A DNA stretch of 64,000 nucleotides from NCBI GenBank assembly GCA_944739405.2, contig OX123186.2, positions 34,147,551-34,211,550 on the forward strand. Reading direction: 5' to 3'. Both the position numbers and the translations under genes were made by a program. The notes beneath the pieces are model-generated. The model did not search any database. It was not told where the DNA came from and was given only the letters and a program-made list of their open reading frames with translations. Shown here piece by piece: positions 1 to 11,288 of this stretch. Origin of the DNA: Euclidia mi. Lineage: Eukaryota; Arthropoda; Insecta; Lepidoptera; Erebidae. Positions within the stretch are counted from its first letter, which is position 1; each line of letters begins with the position of its first letter.

Positions 1-98
1 CCCGAGATGGGTGATGCCTGTAGTTTGTAAGGCTAGATCCGAGGTGGATGATGCCTGTAGTTTGGAAGGCTAGACTCGAGATGAGCGATTGCCTGTTA
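1..98. repeat. Short tandem repeat, ~38-bp unit, at the window edge
   Basis: Two full units and part of a third share the core GATGCCTGTAGTTTG and the ending AAGGCTAGA. The array starts before the window, so its full length is unknown. It could be a minisatellite inside a larger repeat. Confidence 0.7.
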
Positions 99-1929
99 TT
101 AATGTTGTAAACTATTTGTTTGAATAGTATGTTTATAAATATGAGAATCTGTTACCAATATTGAACTGTCAGTCCACGTTACCAATATTGTCTGTCGGTT
201 CAGTTGTTGCTATCTGTGTTGTTAATTTTATGCAAGCTATAATATACCTTTCGTTATTATGTGTGGAAACATGAAATTGTAACTGAGATAACTGATAATA
301 TTGTATTGTCTGCTGATCTTAAACTTATTTACATTTTGTTTACACATCAAGTGCTTTGTTAAAGCTGTAATACTTGTTTATTGTGATCACAATATTAACT
401 TGAAGTTTAAATCTAGAGAAATAATGCTGATTTTGTATTGTTTACTGATACTACATTGTTAACCGACAGTAACTGTCTGCTGATAGCAGTTCACTGATAA
501 TAACTGTGTGTTGATGTCTAAACTGTTTACTTATTCGTTTATTCTATACTTTTGTACAACCTGTAATTCTTTTTTGTATTGTCATTGTACGAGGATGTTA
601 TTGTGATTGCTTGCACTAGCATGATGTGACTGGATAAGATTATATTGTGATAGTAACTTGGTGCTTGCTCTAGCATGATGTGACCAGTAATTTGTTAATT
701 ACCCACCTGAATGTAGAGTCATAAAAACTTTATAATTTGTAATTTTCAAGCGCAGGGAGCGCGCTTGTTGTCAGTATGGCCGTATGGGCGCACTGGAGAT
801 GGTTTGTTTTATTGTAGACCTAAGCATAAACGTAGAGCAGAGCCATCTAGATGACTAAATGATAACTAAACCGGAAGTTAATATTACTTTAATGTAATTT
901 TAACTAAATAACCAGTAAAATATTAATTGCATTTGCTTGTAATTAATATTATATAAATTGTGTTACATTTCTGTATTTACATATATTTCTTAACGCATTA
1001 TTGGTTGATATCGTCTTTTAATAGTTTGGCTAGCTTTGTTGCCCACCAACACATTTTTGTAATTTTATAACTAATTAAATTTATCAAGACGTATTTCGAC
1101 GCTTTAGCTAAAGGAACTGTAATTCTATATTGTTTCTTAATTATAAAGATTAATTGAAAGCTCATACATACGATAATTGAAATATTATGTATTATTGAAT
1201 ATGTTTTGATACTAAGTTATGTTGATGCGACGGCGGGCGGCCATGACACTTTTGGTTCGGACATTCGTATCGCGATTTCGTGAAGTTCAAGAAATATATT
1301 GCAGTTAACAGTGAATTTAACTAGTTTCATTTATGGTTCCTGGGGTGTCCTGACGAGTGGGGGTGCCCAGGCGCCGAAATATACAAGGCGAATTAAGGAC
1401 GCGTTTACGCTTGTATCAAAAAACCACATATTACCGGTACATTTTACGACAATTTTAGATAATAGCTAATATAACTAATGATTACGATAAATTGATTACT
1501 TTTTTATCTATAAATCAATTTGAAAATAAATAAAAAATATTTAATTAATATTAATGTAAAATCGATTCGAAACGTCCTCTTAAATCAAAAATAGGCATAT
1601 ACTGCTATTTTTGGGTACAATTTTCTCTCTATTTTTACATTTATTTAGATTTTCAAAGATAGAATAGGGTAGTAAATATAGTCAACTCAAAAAAAATTAG
1701 ATTTTTTTTTTCAAAATATTGTAAATTGACTCAAAACAAGCAAAAAATCATCTTACATGTTTCTTCTATTTTGCTCGCATACGTGTGTCTTAATGTGTGG
1801 CAATGAAGTTCGTTTTATTTACCCACTTTCTCGATTTATATATCCAAATTCTGCAATGAGATCTCAGTCTGCGCTTGAGCGCCGTCGGGAGTGGACTCTA
1901 TGTCACTTGTCGCTGCAGCCCGAAGACGA
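99..1929. other. AT-rich stretch without a recognisable gene; possible LTR-element remnant
   Basis: No long open frame is present. A 15-base motif, CTAGCATGATGTGAC, occurs at 616-630 and 670-684. Around 1334-1376 a GC-richer patch reads TGGTTCCTGGGGTGTCCTGA and then GTGCCCAGGCGCC, which vaguely resembles the primer-binding region of BEL/Pao-type LTR elements. No matching pair of LTRs and no gag or pol frame could be seen, so this is only a suggestion. The rest is low-complexity A/T sequence. Confidence 0.3.
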
Positions 1930-2138
1930 AAAAAGCAATATACGAATACAAAATATTCGCTAAAATCAATTTGATACTTCTTGTAATCTGTGCAAATTAC
2001 GTACAAGTAAATTTCTTTTGTATAAATGGACATTATTACTTTATTTTCTCCGTTATGTTGAGTCAGGATATATTTCGGTATTTAGATATTATTTTGTTTC
2101 TTGCGTTGAAATCTGGTAAGATTATCTGGACTGTTGGT

Positions 2139-2813
2139 ATACCATCCCGTTCAAGTGTCGCGACTGGAACTCATAAAAGAGTAGACCTAGTTATGCCAGG
2201 TTGGGGCTCATTTTATTTGTTTTGGTGAGACCCTACCACTGGCACTAGTGTAGTAACCTTCCATGGTTATTCAATGACTCTTGCTGGTACTCATGTGTGA
2301 GTAGAGCTAGGCATACCGAGTTTGGGCTCATTTTGTTTGTACATAAGAGACCCTACCACTGCATTTTATGAAGTAACCTTCCAGGGTTATTCAATGACTC
2401 TTACTGGTACTCATATGTCAGTAGAGCTAGGCATGCCGAGTGTGGGTTCATTTTGTTTGTACATAAGTGACCCTACCACTGGAACTTATGAAGTAACCTT
2501 CCAGGGTTATTCGATGACTCTGGCTGGTACTCATATGTGAGTAGAGCTAGGCATGCCGAGTTTGGGCTCATTTTGTTTGTACATAAGAGACCCTACCACT
2601 GGAACTTATGAGGTAACCTTCCAGGGTTATTCAATGACTCTTGCTGGTACTCATGTGTGAGTAGAGCTAGGCATGCCGAGTTTGGGCTCATTTTGTTTGT
2701 ACATAAGAGACCCTACCACTGGAACTTATGAAGTAACCTTCCATGGTTATTCAATGACTCTTGCTGGTACTCATACGTGAGTAGAGCTAGGCATACCGAG
2801 TTTGGGCTCATTT
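2139..2813 (+). repeat. 120-bp tandem array, left arm
   Basis: About six monomers in forward orientation; the period is exactly 120 bases where it can be counted (2290, 2410, 2530, 2650, 2770). Because 120 is a multiple of three, the array gives an apparent 40-residue repeat protein in one frame, but a TGA recurs in most monomers, so it is not treated as coding. Confidence 0.85.
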
Positions 2814-2820
2814 TGATGTG

Positions 2821-3960
2821 AAAATGAGCCCAAACTCGGCATGCCTAGCTCTACTCACATATGAGAACCAGCAAGAGTCATTGAATAACCCTGAAAGGTT
2901 ACTTCATAAGTTGCAGTGGTTGGGTCTCTTATGTACAAATAAAATGAGCCCAAACTCGGCATGCCTAGCTCTACTCACATATAAGAACCAGCAATAGTCA
3001 TCGAATAATCCTGGAAGGTTACTTCATAAGTTTCAGTGGTAGGGTCTCTCATGTACAAACAAAATGAGCCCAAACTCGGCATGCCTAGCTCTACTCACAT
3101 ATGAGTACCAGCAAGAGTCATCGAATAACCCTGGAAGGTTACCTAATAAGTTCCAGTGGTAGGGTCACTTATGTACAAACAAATTGAGCCCAAACTCGGC
3201 ATGCCTAGCTCTACTCACATATGAGAACCAGCAAGAGTCATTGAATAACCCTGGAAGGTTACTTCATAAGTTGCAGTGGTTGGGTCTCTTATGTACAAAC
3301 AAAATGAGCCCAAACTCGGCTTGCCTAGCTCTACTCACATATGAGTACCAGCAAGAGTCATCGAATAATCCTGGAAGGTTACCTCATAAAATGCAGTGGT
3401 AGGGTCTCTTATGTACAAACAAAATGAGCCCAAACTCGGTATGCCTAGCTCTACTCACATATGAGTACCAGCAAGAGTCATTGAATAACCATGGAAGGTT
3501 ACTTCATAAGTTCCAGTGGTAGGGTTTTTATGTACAAACAAAATGAGCCCAAACTCGGCATGCCTAGCTCTACTCACATATGAGAACCAGCAAGAGTCAT
3601 TGTATACCCTGGAAGGTTACTTCATAAGTTGCAGTGGTTGGGTCTCTTTATGTACAAACAAAATGAGCCCAAACTCGGCATGCCTAGCTCTACTCACATA
3701 TGAGTACCAGCAAGAGTCATTGAATAACCATGGAAGGTTACTTCATAAGTTCCAGTGGTAGGGTCTTTTATGTACAAACAAAATGAGCCCAAACTCGGCA
3801 TGCCTAGCTCTACTCACATAAGAGTACCAGTAAGACTCATCGAATAACCTTGGAAGGTTACTTCACTAGTACCAGTGGTAGGGTCTCACTAAAACAAATA
3901 AAATGAGCCCCAACCTGGCATAACTAGGTCTACTCTTTTATGAGTTCCAGTCGCAACACT
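2821..3960 (-). repeat. 120-bp tandem array, right arm
   Basis: About ten monomers in the reverse orientation of the left array, with landmarks near 2850, 2970, 3090, 3210, 3330, 3450, 3570, 3690, 3810 and 3930. Monomers differ at scattered positions. The outermost units near 3800-3960 are the most divergent and match the outermost left unit near 2140-2240, as expected if the ends evolve apart from the homogenising centre. Confidence 0.85.
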
Positions 3961-4295
3961 TGAATGGGATGGTATACCATCAGTCCACATAATCTTACCA
4001 GATTTCAACGCAATGAACAAAATAATATCTAAATACCGAAATATATCCTGAATCAACATAATGGAAAAAATAAAGTAATAATGTCCATTTAGGTATATAA
4101 TAATAAGAAACTTATTTGTACGTAATTCGCACAGCCAGGCCTAACACATAGATACATATCACAAAAAATTCTAAGTCTCAAAGTTATTTAGTTGAACTAC
4201 ATTTCCGCAAGTTACCGTACGTAGTACGTACTGTTGCCGCCGTGTCGCTGTAGTGACGCGATTTTGTACCTACTAATTTTGTAAACGTGTCCTTA

Positions 4296-4790
4296 AGCTG
4301 CGCGTCCACCGGATCGGAATCGGAGCGTACGGAGCGGACGGAGCGTCGTCATTTACAAAATGCCGATGGGGTGCGTCCACTGCATTCAGATTCAGCATCG
4401 GCAATTTAGGTATTTTTAAAGCAGGAGGATAGTGACGAGGATATTGTTGTAGATTAATTTTCGGAGAATATTATACATTTGATGAATATCATAAATAATG
4501 AATATCATAGATTTTTGGCTACATTCATATGACTCTACTTAAGTAATTAAAACATCGTCGTTCATCGTGAATAAGTATTTTTGCCTACAGTTTAATGCCG
4601 CAAACACGTCAGAACTTGAAACGCTCGGAATCCGAATGATGCGTTCACTGCGGATGACGTCATCAGCACAAATACCGGTCTCTGGCGCAGAAATGCCGAT
4701 CCAGTGCACGCAGTTTCATAGAAATTAATACAAAGCAACAAATCCTTCCGCTCCGTACGCTCCGATTCCGATCCGGTGGACGCACAGCTT
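4296..4790. mobile_element. MITE, ~495 bp, with ~45-bp terminal inverted repeats
   Basis: The left end starts AAGCTGCGCGTCCACCGGAT and the right end is its inverse with one early mismatch. The match runs about 45 bases through GGAATCGGAGCGTACGGAGC. The flanks are TTAA-like on the left (4293-4296) and TTTA on the right (4789-4792), so a TTAA or shorter target duplication is possible but not proven. There is no open frame long enough for a transposase. Internal stretches repeat parts of the end (TGCGTCCACTGC, TGCGTTCACTGC). It abuts the right edge of the foldback element. Confidence 0.8.
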
Positions 4791-4792
4791 TA

Positions 4793-5084
4793 TTGTGTAA
4801 GCTCGGCGCAGCAGTCGTCTACCCGCTTATAATCATAATGTGGTACCATGGTAAAGTATATATTTCGTTTCCTGAATCTTTCTTTTTTCACCTAATACAA
4901 CATCTTCGATACCCCCCTACAATATTTAATTACGAATTCATATTATCTTTCTTTATTGTAACGGATTATGATGAATTATAAATGAGTACATAAATTAAAG
5001 TGGTGCTGTTGATATCGTTACACGAATTTTACAGGCCACTGGCTACTGATACTACGGTATAATCATCGTCACTATAAAGTTTTT
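4793..5084. other. AT-rich spacer, nothing recognised
   Basis: This stretch has short open frames only, with no similarity I can recognise and no clear repeat structure. Confidence 0.4.
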
Positions 5085-5345
5085 TGTAGTCCACTGCTGC
5101 TGGACATTGGCCTCTCTTAATTTGTGAAATTATAGTATTGAACCGATAACCATTGGAGTAGTCGTGTTCTAGAGTCGAGACCACGCCTTGCCAAACGTAA
5201 AAGTAGGACGCCTTCCACCTAGGTGCAGTGATAGAGATGGAGTTCACAAAGTTCGCGCCAGCAGCTGGAAACGAAAAGCCAAAGATCGGGCTCAGTGGCG
5301 TGCCATTGGAGAGGCCTATATCCAGCAGTGGACTATTATATGGTA
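5085..5345. pseudogene. Two short RTE-type LINE 3' remnants, head to head
   Basis: At about 5092-5125 the plus strand reads CCACTGCTGCTGGACATTGG, the inverse of the RTE-type 3' module. At about 5250-5345 the plus strand encodes KAKDRAQWRAIGEAYIQQWT, the typical extreme C-terminus of RTE reverse transcriptases in Lepidoptera, followed by a stop and a TGATGG-like tail. The two pieces face each other. Both are tiny 3' ends with no catalytic domain left. Confidence 0.65.
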
Positions 5346-5978
5346 ATGTTGTAATGGCTGTTGATGGTGATAGTATTGACAGTCAATAGGATGATTAAAT
5401 CTATTATACCACGCTGGGAAAACGGGTTGGCGTGGTATCTGATTTAATTTTTTCTGAGTTCCCCAGACCCTTACATACTTTCTTCAAAGTAAGTTCAAAG
5501 TATAATCCATTTTGATTGTTGTTTGTTTAATCTCTTACGAATATAATTTTCATTGACTGAAAAAAGTATAACGGTCTAAATATAATTTTTATAAGTGGCT
5601 GACGCTAAAGCAAATTTTAAAAATGTATTTTTTGCGTGGGTAGCGGCAAATAGCACGAAAATATATTACGTTGACAATTATTTTCTCAATCAACAATTGG
5701 TAGACAGTTTTCTCAGAATTCACACAGTGTTACTAGCAGCTTCGCCAAATATTGTAGGTGTAAGCTTACTCAATCGTCAGGCCACCTTCAGAAATATAAC
5801 TAATTATTTTCAATTTTGCGACAGCGATTGTTCTCTTCAAACAAAATATTTATTTACAGGCTTTATTTGTCTATATTGAGTTCTCATTTCATGTTTGACT
5901 GAACAATGGAACATCGTTTTGTCTTTGTTCAAGACAAATACAAATAGGGGTTAGATTGAGTGGAATTGTAAGTACATC
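5346..5978. other. Unassigned sequence
   Basis: The longest open frame (5595-5879, plus, 94 codons, starting at a GTG) matches nothing I recognise and has no preferred codon pattern. It is treated as chance. Confidence 0.35.
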
Positions 5979-6243
5979 TGGGGCCCAATTCTCCTAAATA
6001 AATATAATTTCGATATCATGTCAGTGTCATACTTACGTCACAAAAAGCGTATTCTTCTAAATTATCTGATAATTGAACGAAGTTGTAAAGAGATCGTAAA
6101 TTGAAACAAGTGTCAAAATATGTGTCAACGACAAACTGTTTATTTCAAATTATACGATAATGACATTAGGTTATCAGAATACCGCTTGAGTCAATTCAAA
6201 ATATAATATCAATGTCATATAAAAATAGGAGAATTGGCCCCCG
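5979..6243. mobile_element. MITE, ~265 bp, TIR GGGGCCCAATTCTCCTA
   Basis: The left end GGGGCCCAATTCTCCTA (5980-5996) is matched by its inverse at 6226-6243 with one mismatch. The inside is AT-rich, non-coding, and holds repeated ATGTCA/GTGTCA motifs. A decayed relative lies at 17735-17905. The superfamily cannot be decided without a clear target duplication. Confidence 0.75.
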
Positions 6244-7211
6244 GATTCAATATATTGTTATACGTCTTTTGTGTTGATGCCGATGATCAGTTTATTTTTT
6301 TATCAAGTTGTGAATATTTCGTATGCTTTGTATTTACTCAGAATATCAAACGTTCGATCTCCCTTACAAGAGATATCTAGTCTGACAAGATATTGGTCAA
6401 ACAGACAGCCTTGTTTCTGCGTTACGTCAAGTTACGTCCTTACACTTCAATCAACTTGTGGTCCTTGTCTCACAATTCAAGAGAATTGCGATAGGCATAG
6501 TTTTCAATTTTAATAATCAAGAAAATTATCTGGCATAGTAGGTAAACCAATGTGTATTAAGAACAAATCTTATATTCTTTTGCCAACTCGCTCACGGTCA
6601 TTGCCAAAACCTAATTGTTTCAAGGCATGCAGAATATAGATTATTGTATTAAATCAACTGGTCTGGTAGGCAGGTAGGTATGTATGTAGATATTGTAGGT
6701 CTCAAAATAAGGCTGATATTTTCACTTTACTTTTCTTTTACGCGCCTATCCATAAGGCTTAAATTTAAAAGTGGACATTCTTTTAAAATAACATTGAGCC
6801 TAAAGAAAGTTAAATATTACGTTAAATAAAATATTTTCGTAGCGGTACAACAAAGACGAGCCCACTTCCTGTCACGAAGGTATTATAATTCAGAAAAATG
6901 GTTAAACATAATACGGCGAAATCTCCTTTAACGGTGTGAAGATCCCTTAAGCCTCAATTCCCTTTTTTAAAAGAGGTCGATTATAATGAATTCAACTTTT
7001 TAAGTAGCTTGTTTGGTATTTTGTGCAGATATTATTATAATATAATAATGTTATGACGACTTCTATTTAAAAATAATGAAATGTTTCAAACCTTGAGTTA
7101 AAAAAAGTTTTATATACGTTTATATTCATTATATTATTTGACTGATATAGTTTATTTAAAGACACGTAAACTATTATTCATTTTTTACTTGTAGAGTCTC
7201 CCAACGTGTAG
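6244..7211. other. Unassigned AT-rich sequence
   Basis: No gene or repeat structure was recognised. A short GTAGGCAGGTAGGTATGTATG tract near 6666 is a degenerate microsatellite. Confidence 0.35.
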
Positions 7212-7270
7212 GTCTTAAGATAATCATAGACCCTTAGTTCAAATAAGAGGGTCTATGTTTATCTTAAGAC
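7212..7270. repeat. Near-perfect hairpin, 23-bp stem
   Basis: The stem starts GTCTTAAGATAATC at 7212 and pairs through AGACCCT with 7248-7270, with one mismatch and a 13-base loop. It could be a very short MITE, a pre-miRNA-like hairpin or a chance palindrome. Confidence 0.7.
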
Positions 7271-7772
7271 ATTATAAATAAGAACTTACTTAGAATATCG
7301 TTATCCTGGTGCAAGATTTCTTCGTTATTAATATGTAATATCTTTATAGTACAAAGTTCTTATTTGATATTTTTTTTTGTAAATAAACTGCGTTGCCTAT
7401 GAAATAACATTGCTTGTGAGAATATGATCCGCCGTGGTTGCCGTTGGGTTGAAATGATGTTGATAATAATATACAGTTTGATCTGCCGTAGAACAGCTAA
7501 ACCAGATCACATAGCGTAAAATTTTAAATACAGATTTCTTACAAAACGTAAGTAGCAAATAATGATAAAAGTATCCTTCTCATATTTTTTCTTCCAAGAG
7601 AAGGCATAACCCAAAATTACTGAACAGTAACAGTAATTAGAGTAAACATTATTTTGTTAATATCAAATAATACTATTAGTAATCGCGTACCACTTTTAAC
7701 TCAAGTCATTGACAACCCTGCGCATCAATGAGCTAGTTTGTTATCAAAACTTTTTATTTATTTTTCACTTAA
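7271..7772. other. Unassigned AT-rich sequence
   Basis: No recognisable coding region or repeat. It precedes the target duplication of the RTE insertion at 7773. Confidence 0.35.
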
Positions 7773-7780
7773 TTGTTAGT

Positions 7781-9904
7781 CATCATCATATCAGCCAAAC
7801 GACGTCCACTGCTGGACATAGGCCTCCCCCAAGGTTCTCCACACAGACCGGTCTTGAGCCGCCCGCATCCAACCGCCTCCCGCGATCTTGACGAGGTCGT
7901 CGGTCCACCTTGCGGGGGGCCTACCTCTGCTGCGTCGTCGGGTACGTGGCCGCCACTCCAGAACCTTTCAGCCCCAACGGCCATCGGTTCTTCGAGCTAT
8001 GTGCCCTGCCCACTGCCACTTCAGCTTGGCTATCCGGAGAGCTATGTCGGCGACTTTGGTTCTACTGCGGATCTCCTCATTTCTGATTCGATCTCGCAGG
8101 GAAACTCCAAGCATAGCTCTCTCCATCGCCCTCTGAGTGACCTTGAGCCTTCTGATAAGGCCCATAGTGAGCGACCACGTCTCTGATCCGTAAGTCATCA
8201 CTGGCAACACACACTGGTCAAAGACTTTCGTCTTGAGACACTGCGGGATATCGGACGAGAAGATATGTCGTAGCTTCCCGAACGCTGCCCAACCGAGTTG
8301 GATTCGACGATTGACCTCCTTCTCGAAGTTGGACCTACCTAATTGGACTACTTGTCCCAGGTAGGTATACTTGTCGACAACTTCGAGCGTAGAGTTCCCA
8401 ACCTGAATAGGAGCAGGTACAACATGGACGTTCGACATGATTTTCGTCTTGTCCATGTTCATCTTAAGACCTACTTGTTGAGAGACTCTACAGAGGCCAT
8501 CGAGCATTGTGCCTAGGTCTTCCATGGTCTCAGCCATGACTACGATATCGTCTGCAAATCGAAGGTGAGTGATGTACTCGCCGTTGATGTTGATGCCGAG
8601 CCCATTCCAGTCCAGAAGCTTGAAAACATCCTCCAGCGCAGTGGTAAACAGTTTCGGGGATATGACATCCCCCTGTCTCACCCCTCGCTGGAGTTGAACA
8701 GGTTTCGAACTCTGGTCCTGGAGGCGGACTGACATAGTGGCGTTTTCATACAAACACTTCAGCACTTCGATATATCGGTAGTCAATCCGGCACCGTTGGA
8801 GAGACTGTAGCACCGCCCAGGTTTCGATCGAATCGAAGGCTTTCTCATAGTCCACAAACGCCAAGCATAGGGGCTGGTTATACTCCTCGGACTTCTGTAT
8901 AACCTACCGCAGCGTATGTATGTGGTCTATGGTACTATAGCCTTTACGGAAACCGGCTTGTTCGGGAGGCTGGAAGTCGTCTAGCTTGCTCTCGAGACGA
9001 TTCGTGATGACCCTCGAAAACAGCTTGTAGACGTGGCTCAGAAGTGTGATGGGTCTGTAGTTCTTTAAGAGGGTTTTATCCCCTTTCTTAAAGAAAAGCA
9101 CCACCACACCTCTGTGCCACGCCTGTGGCGTTTTACCCTCGAGAATGACGGAATTAAATAGCTTCCGGAGGGCTTCTCTAGCGGGTGCACCGCCGGCCTT
9201 CAGAAGCTCGCTCGTAATTCCGTCATCACCCGGCGCCTTGTTGTTTTTGAGCTGTTTGAGAGCCACACTAATCTCGTGCATGCTGACGTCCGGGTTATCT
9301 TCGGTATAGTGTCGGGTCAATCCAGCTCTAGGGTCTGACGCTGGAGTGCTTGCGGGTTGTTGCGTTGTCGTGTATAGCTGTCCATAGAACCTTTCGATCT
9401 CCTCCAAGAGCTCAGGCTTGGACGATACGATTCTGCCATCCTCCGTCTTCAGCTTTGTCAGCTGACTCTGCCCAACAGACAGATCCCTCTGGAACACTTT
9501 GGAACCCCTATTCTGCTCGATCGCCTCACGAACACGTTTTGTGTTGTATTGGCGGAGATCGCGAGTCAGAGACTTAGAGATCTGTCTGTTGAGGTGCCGA
9601 TATTTCGGCATGTCGTCGGAGGATAGCAGAACCATCTTGCGCCTTTCCTCTAACAGCTCGAGGGTCGGATCCGAGATCTTGCTGGTTCTCTTGCTTTTCT
9701 GGGGCTTAAAGAATTTAGCCCCTGTTTTATGGACAGCATCCACGAACCCGTTACTGTACTCGTCCACATCTACGCATTCGCCCAGGCATTCGAAACGGTT
9801 CTTGAGTTCGAGCTGAAAGCTCTCGGGGTTTTGGATATGAACCGGTGCCGGTCGGAGCGTGGACTTTATCAACCTCGACCGTTCGAGGCTTGTTTTGTTA
9901 TTTT
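7781..9904 (-). pseudogene. 5'-truncated RTE-clade LINE, reverse transcriptase pseudogene
   Basis: Read on the minus strand, one frame from 9872 to 7968 encodes an RTE-type reverse transcriptase. Visible motifs are NYRPITLLSHVYKLFSRVI, FVDYEKAFDSIE (catalytic Asp), RGVRQGDVISPKLF, FADDIVVMAE (catalytic Asp pair) and the C-terminal RRLKVTQRAMERAMLGVSLR. The endonuclease domain is absent, so the copy is 5'-truncated. A TAG (plus CTA at 8904-8906) replaces what relatives suggest was a Gln, splitting the frame. Near 7965 an indel shifts the last ~50 codons, which otherwise read the usual RPPARWTDDL...VWRTLGEAYVQQWTS. The 3' tail is CATCATCATA on the plus strand. TTGTTAGT flanks both ends (7773-7780 and 9905-9912), a plausible 8-bp TSD. 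The family normally provides reverse transcription at the target site. Confidence 0.9.
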
Positions 9905-10134
9905 TTGTTAGTATTTTTCAATAAATCCTCCGTGAAAGTGCGTATTACAAAACTCTTAATTAGTGACATTGTTTGTAGCCAGTTTAGTGGACTTTTAGTG
10001 AAGATAGTATATAAGCATAATAAGACATTGAGTTTTATACCCTCAAGTGATAGAACTTAAATTGTGTCAATACTTATTTTCAAATAATCAAATATTCTGA
10101 ATCGGTCGAAAATTTTTTATTGTGGGCATAGACA

Positions 10135-11224
10135 ATGAGTAATACACCCAAATATTGGGGGTGCTGCTCTCTTGGACCTAACGATGAGATATACAAGCTT
10201 TGTACTATTTGTTAGGGAGGTTTTCATTACGCGTGTCTGTTTCCGGACCAGAACAAAAGTGAACTTCTGGCTCTTAAAGCTTCCAATGATACTACTTGGG
10301 TATGCCCCCGCTGTCAAGCAAAAGCGCCAAAGTCTGCCAAAAAAGACAGTACACTTGTTCGTAACCCAAACATTACTGTTCGATCCACAAAAAGACAACC
10401 TATATCACCTCCTTCCGGCAACGACAACCCTGCGGTTACTCGAGACGAAGTACGTAACCTTATGGAAGAAATGTTTGCAAAGTACTTAGGGGAACTAAAG
10501 CAAGAAGTTAATGCTACTATACGTTAGGTGATGGATACCAAACTCAAGGCTATAACTGATGAAATTCAAGATTTGAAACGTTCTATGAATTTTATGAACC
10601 AGAATTTTGAAGATGCCATCAAGGAACTAAAAACTACACAGGAACAAGTTAAAGGGCTGCAGAGCCATTATTCAAAAATTCAAAGGTACCTAAAAGACCT
10701 GCAATCACGTATTAACTACTTGGAACAAAATGCACTCTCAAATATATTGAAATACTATGCGTCCCCGAAAACAAATCTGAAAACTTGATAACGTCACTAA
10801 AATCACTTGGGAAAGCTGTCGAGTGTTAGGTTAAGGACGAGCATATTATGCGTATTACCAGGATTGCTAAAATCAACCAGGAAAGTACTCGCTCACGCTC
10901 TTTAGTTGTTGAGTTCGCCACCCCTATAACAAGAGACAACTTCCTGGCTGCAATTATGAATTACAACAAGAAGAACACATCAAACAAGGTCAATAGTTCA
11001 CATTTTGGTTGCAAGGATCCACTCGGTTCGGTGATGTACCTATATACATCACCGAACATTTATCTCCACAAAATAGAGCACTGCATGCGGCTGCGAGAAA
11101 GGTGGCCAAGGTCAAGAAATATAAGTTCGTCTGGGTTCGAGGAGGGCGCATCTACATGCGCCAAGACATAGCTTGCAAACCTATTCTAGTCAAAGACATG
11201 GGTACTTTAGCCAATATTAAATAG
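10135..11224 (+). pseudogene. Jockey-type LINE ORF1 (PHD-like finger, coiled coil, baculovirus FP-like domain), broken
   Basis: The ATG at 10135 opens a frame with a cysteine/histidine pattern (WGCC, C-x2-C, H-x2-C, then TTWVCPRC) like a PHD finger, then a basic linker, then a coiled coil (10528-10740: heptad-rich KAITDEIQDLKRSMNFMNQN). After two frame changes it ends with RKVAKVKKYKFVWVRGGRIY, the C-terminal domain type shared by insect LINE ORF1 proteins and baculovirus FP proteins. Frame breaks: TAG at 10213-10215, TAG at 10525-10527, a stop near 10786, a further stop near 10827, and a shift near 11030. ORF1 proteins of this type bind the element RNA. ORF2 follows 64 bases later. Confidence 0.8.
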
Positions 11225-11288
11225 TCTTAGTAACCGTTCATATCGCACGTTTACTTGGATAATTACTGCTTACAATTAAATTCACTAA

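Larger units (their letters stand above)
1930..4292. mobile_element. Foldback-like element with opposed arrays of a 120-bp monomer
   Basis: The left half (about 1930-2813) and right half (2821-4292) are inverted copies that meet at a spacer of only a few bases (GATGTGA). Each half holds an array of a 120-bp monomer with landmarks such as GAGTAGAGCTAGGCATGCCG and its reverse complement: about 6 units on the left at 120-base spacing from about 2170, and about 10 on the right from about 2850 to 3931. Outside the arrays the inverted match continues (for example about 1986-2100 against about 4020-4136). Long inverted repeats built of subterminal tandem repeats are the hallmark of Foldback-type DNA transposons. 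No transposase is visible, so this copy would be non-autonomous. A half copy at 21693-22996 shares the right flank to about GTAAACGYGTCC, which sets the right end. Confidence 0.8.

Noticed and set aside
11..85. A CRISPR-like array
   Set aside because: Only about two adjacent repeats without unique spacers. It is a plain tandem repeat in an insect genome.
1334..1376. Primer-binding site of an LTR retrotransposon
   Set aside because: The similarity is vague and there is no second LTR or gag/pol frame nearby.
2322..2540. An apparent 40-residue repeat protein read through the 120-bp array
   Set aside because: The period is divisible by three, so any open frame repeats. Most monomers carry a TGA or TAG in the same frame, and the opposite array gives a second, equally artificial repeat protein (3184-3402, 3516-3761).
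5595..5879. A 94-codon protein-coding gene
   Set aside because: It opens at a non-ATG codon, matches nothing recognised and lies among repeat scraps in AT-rich DNA.
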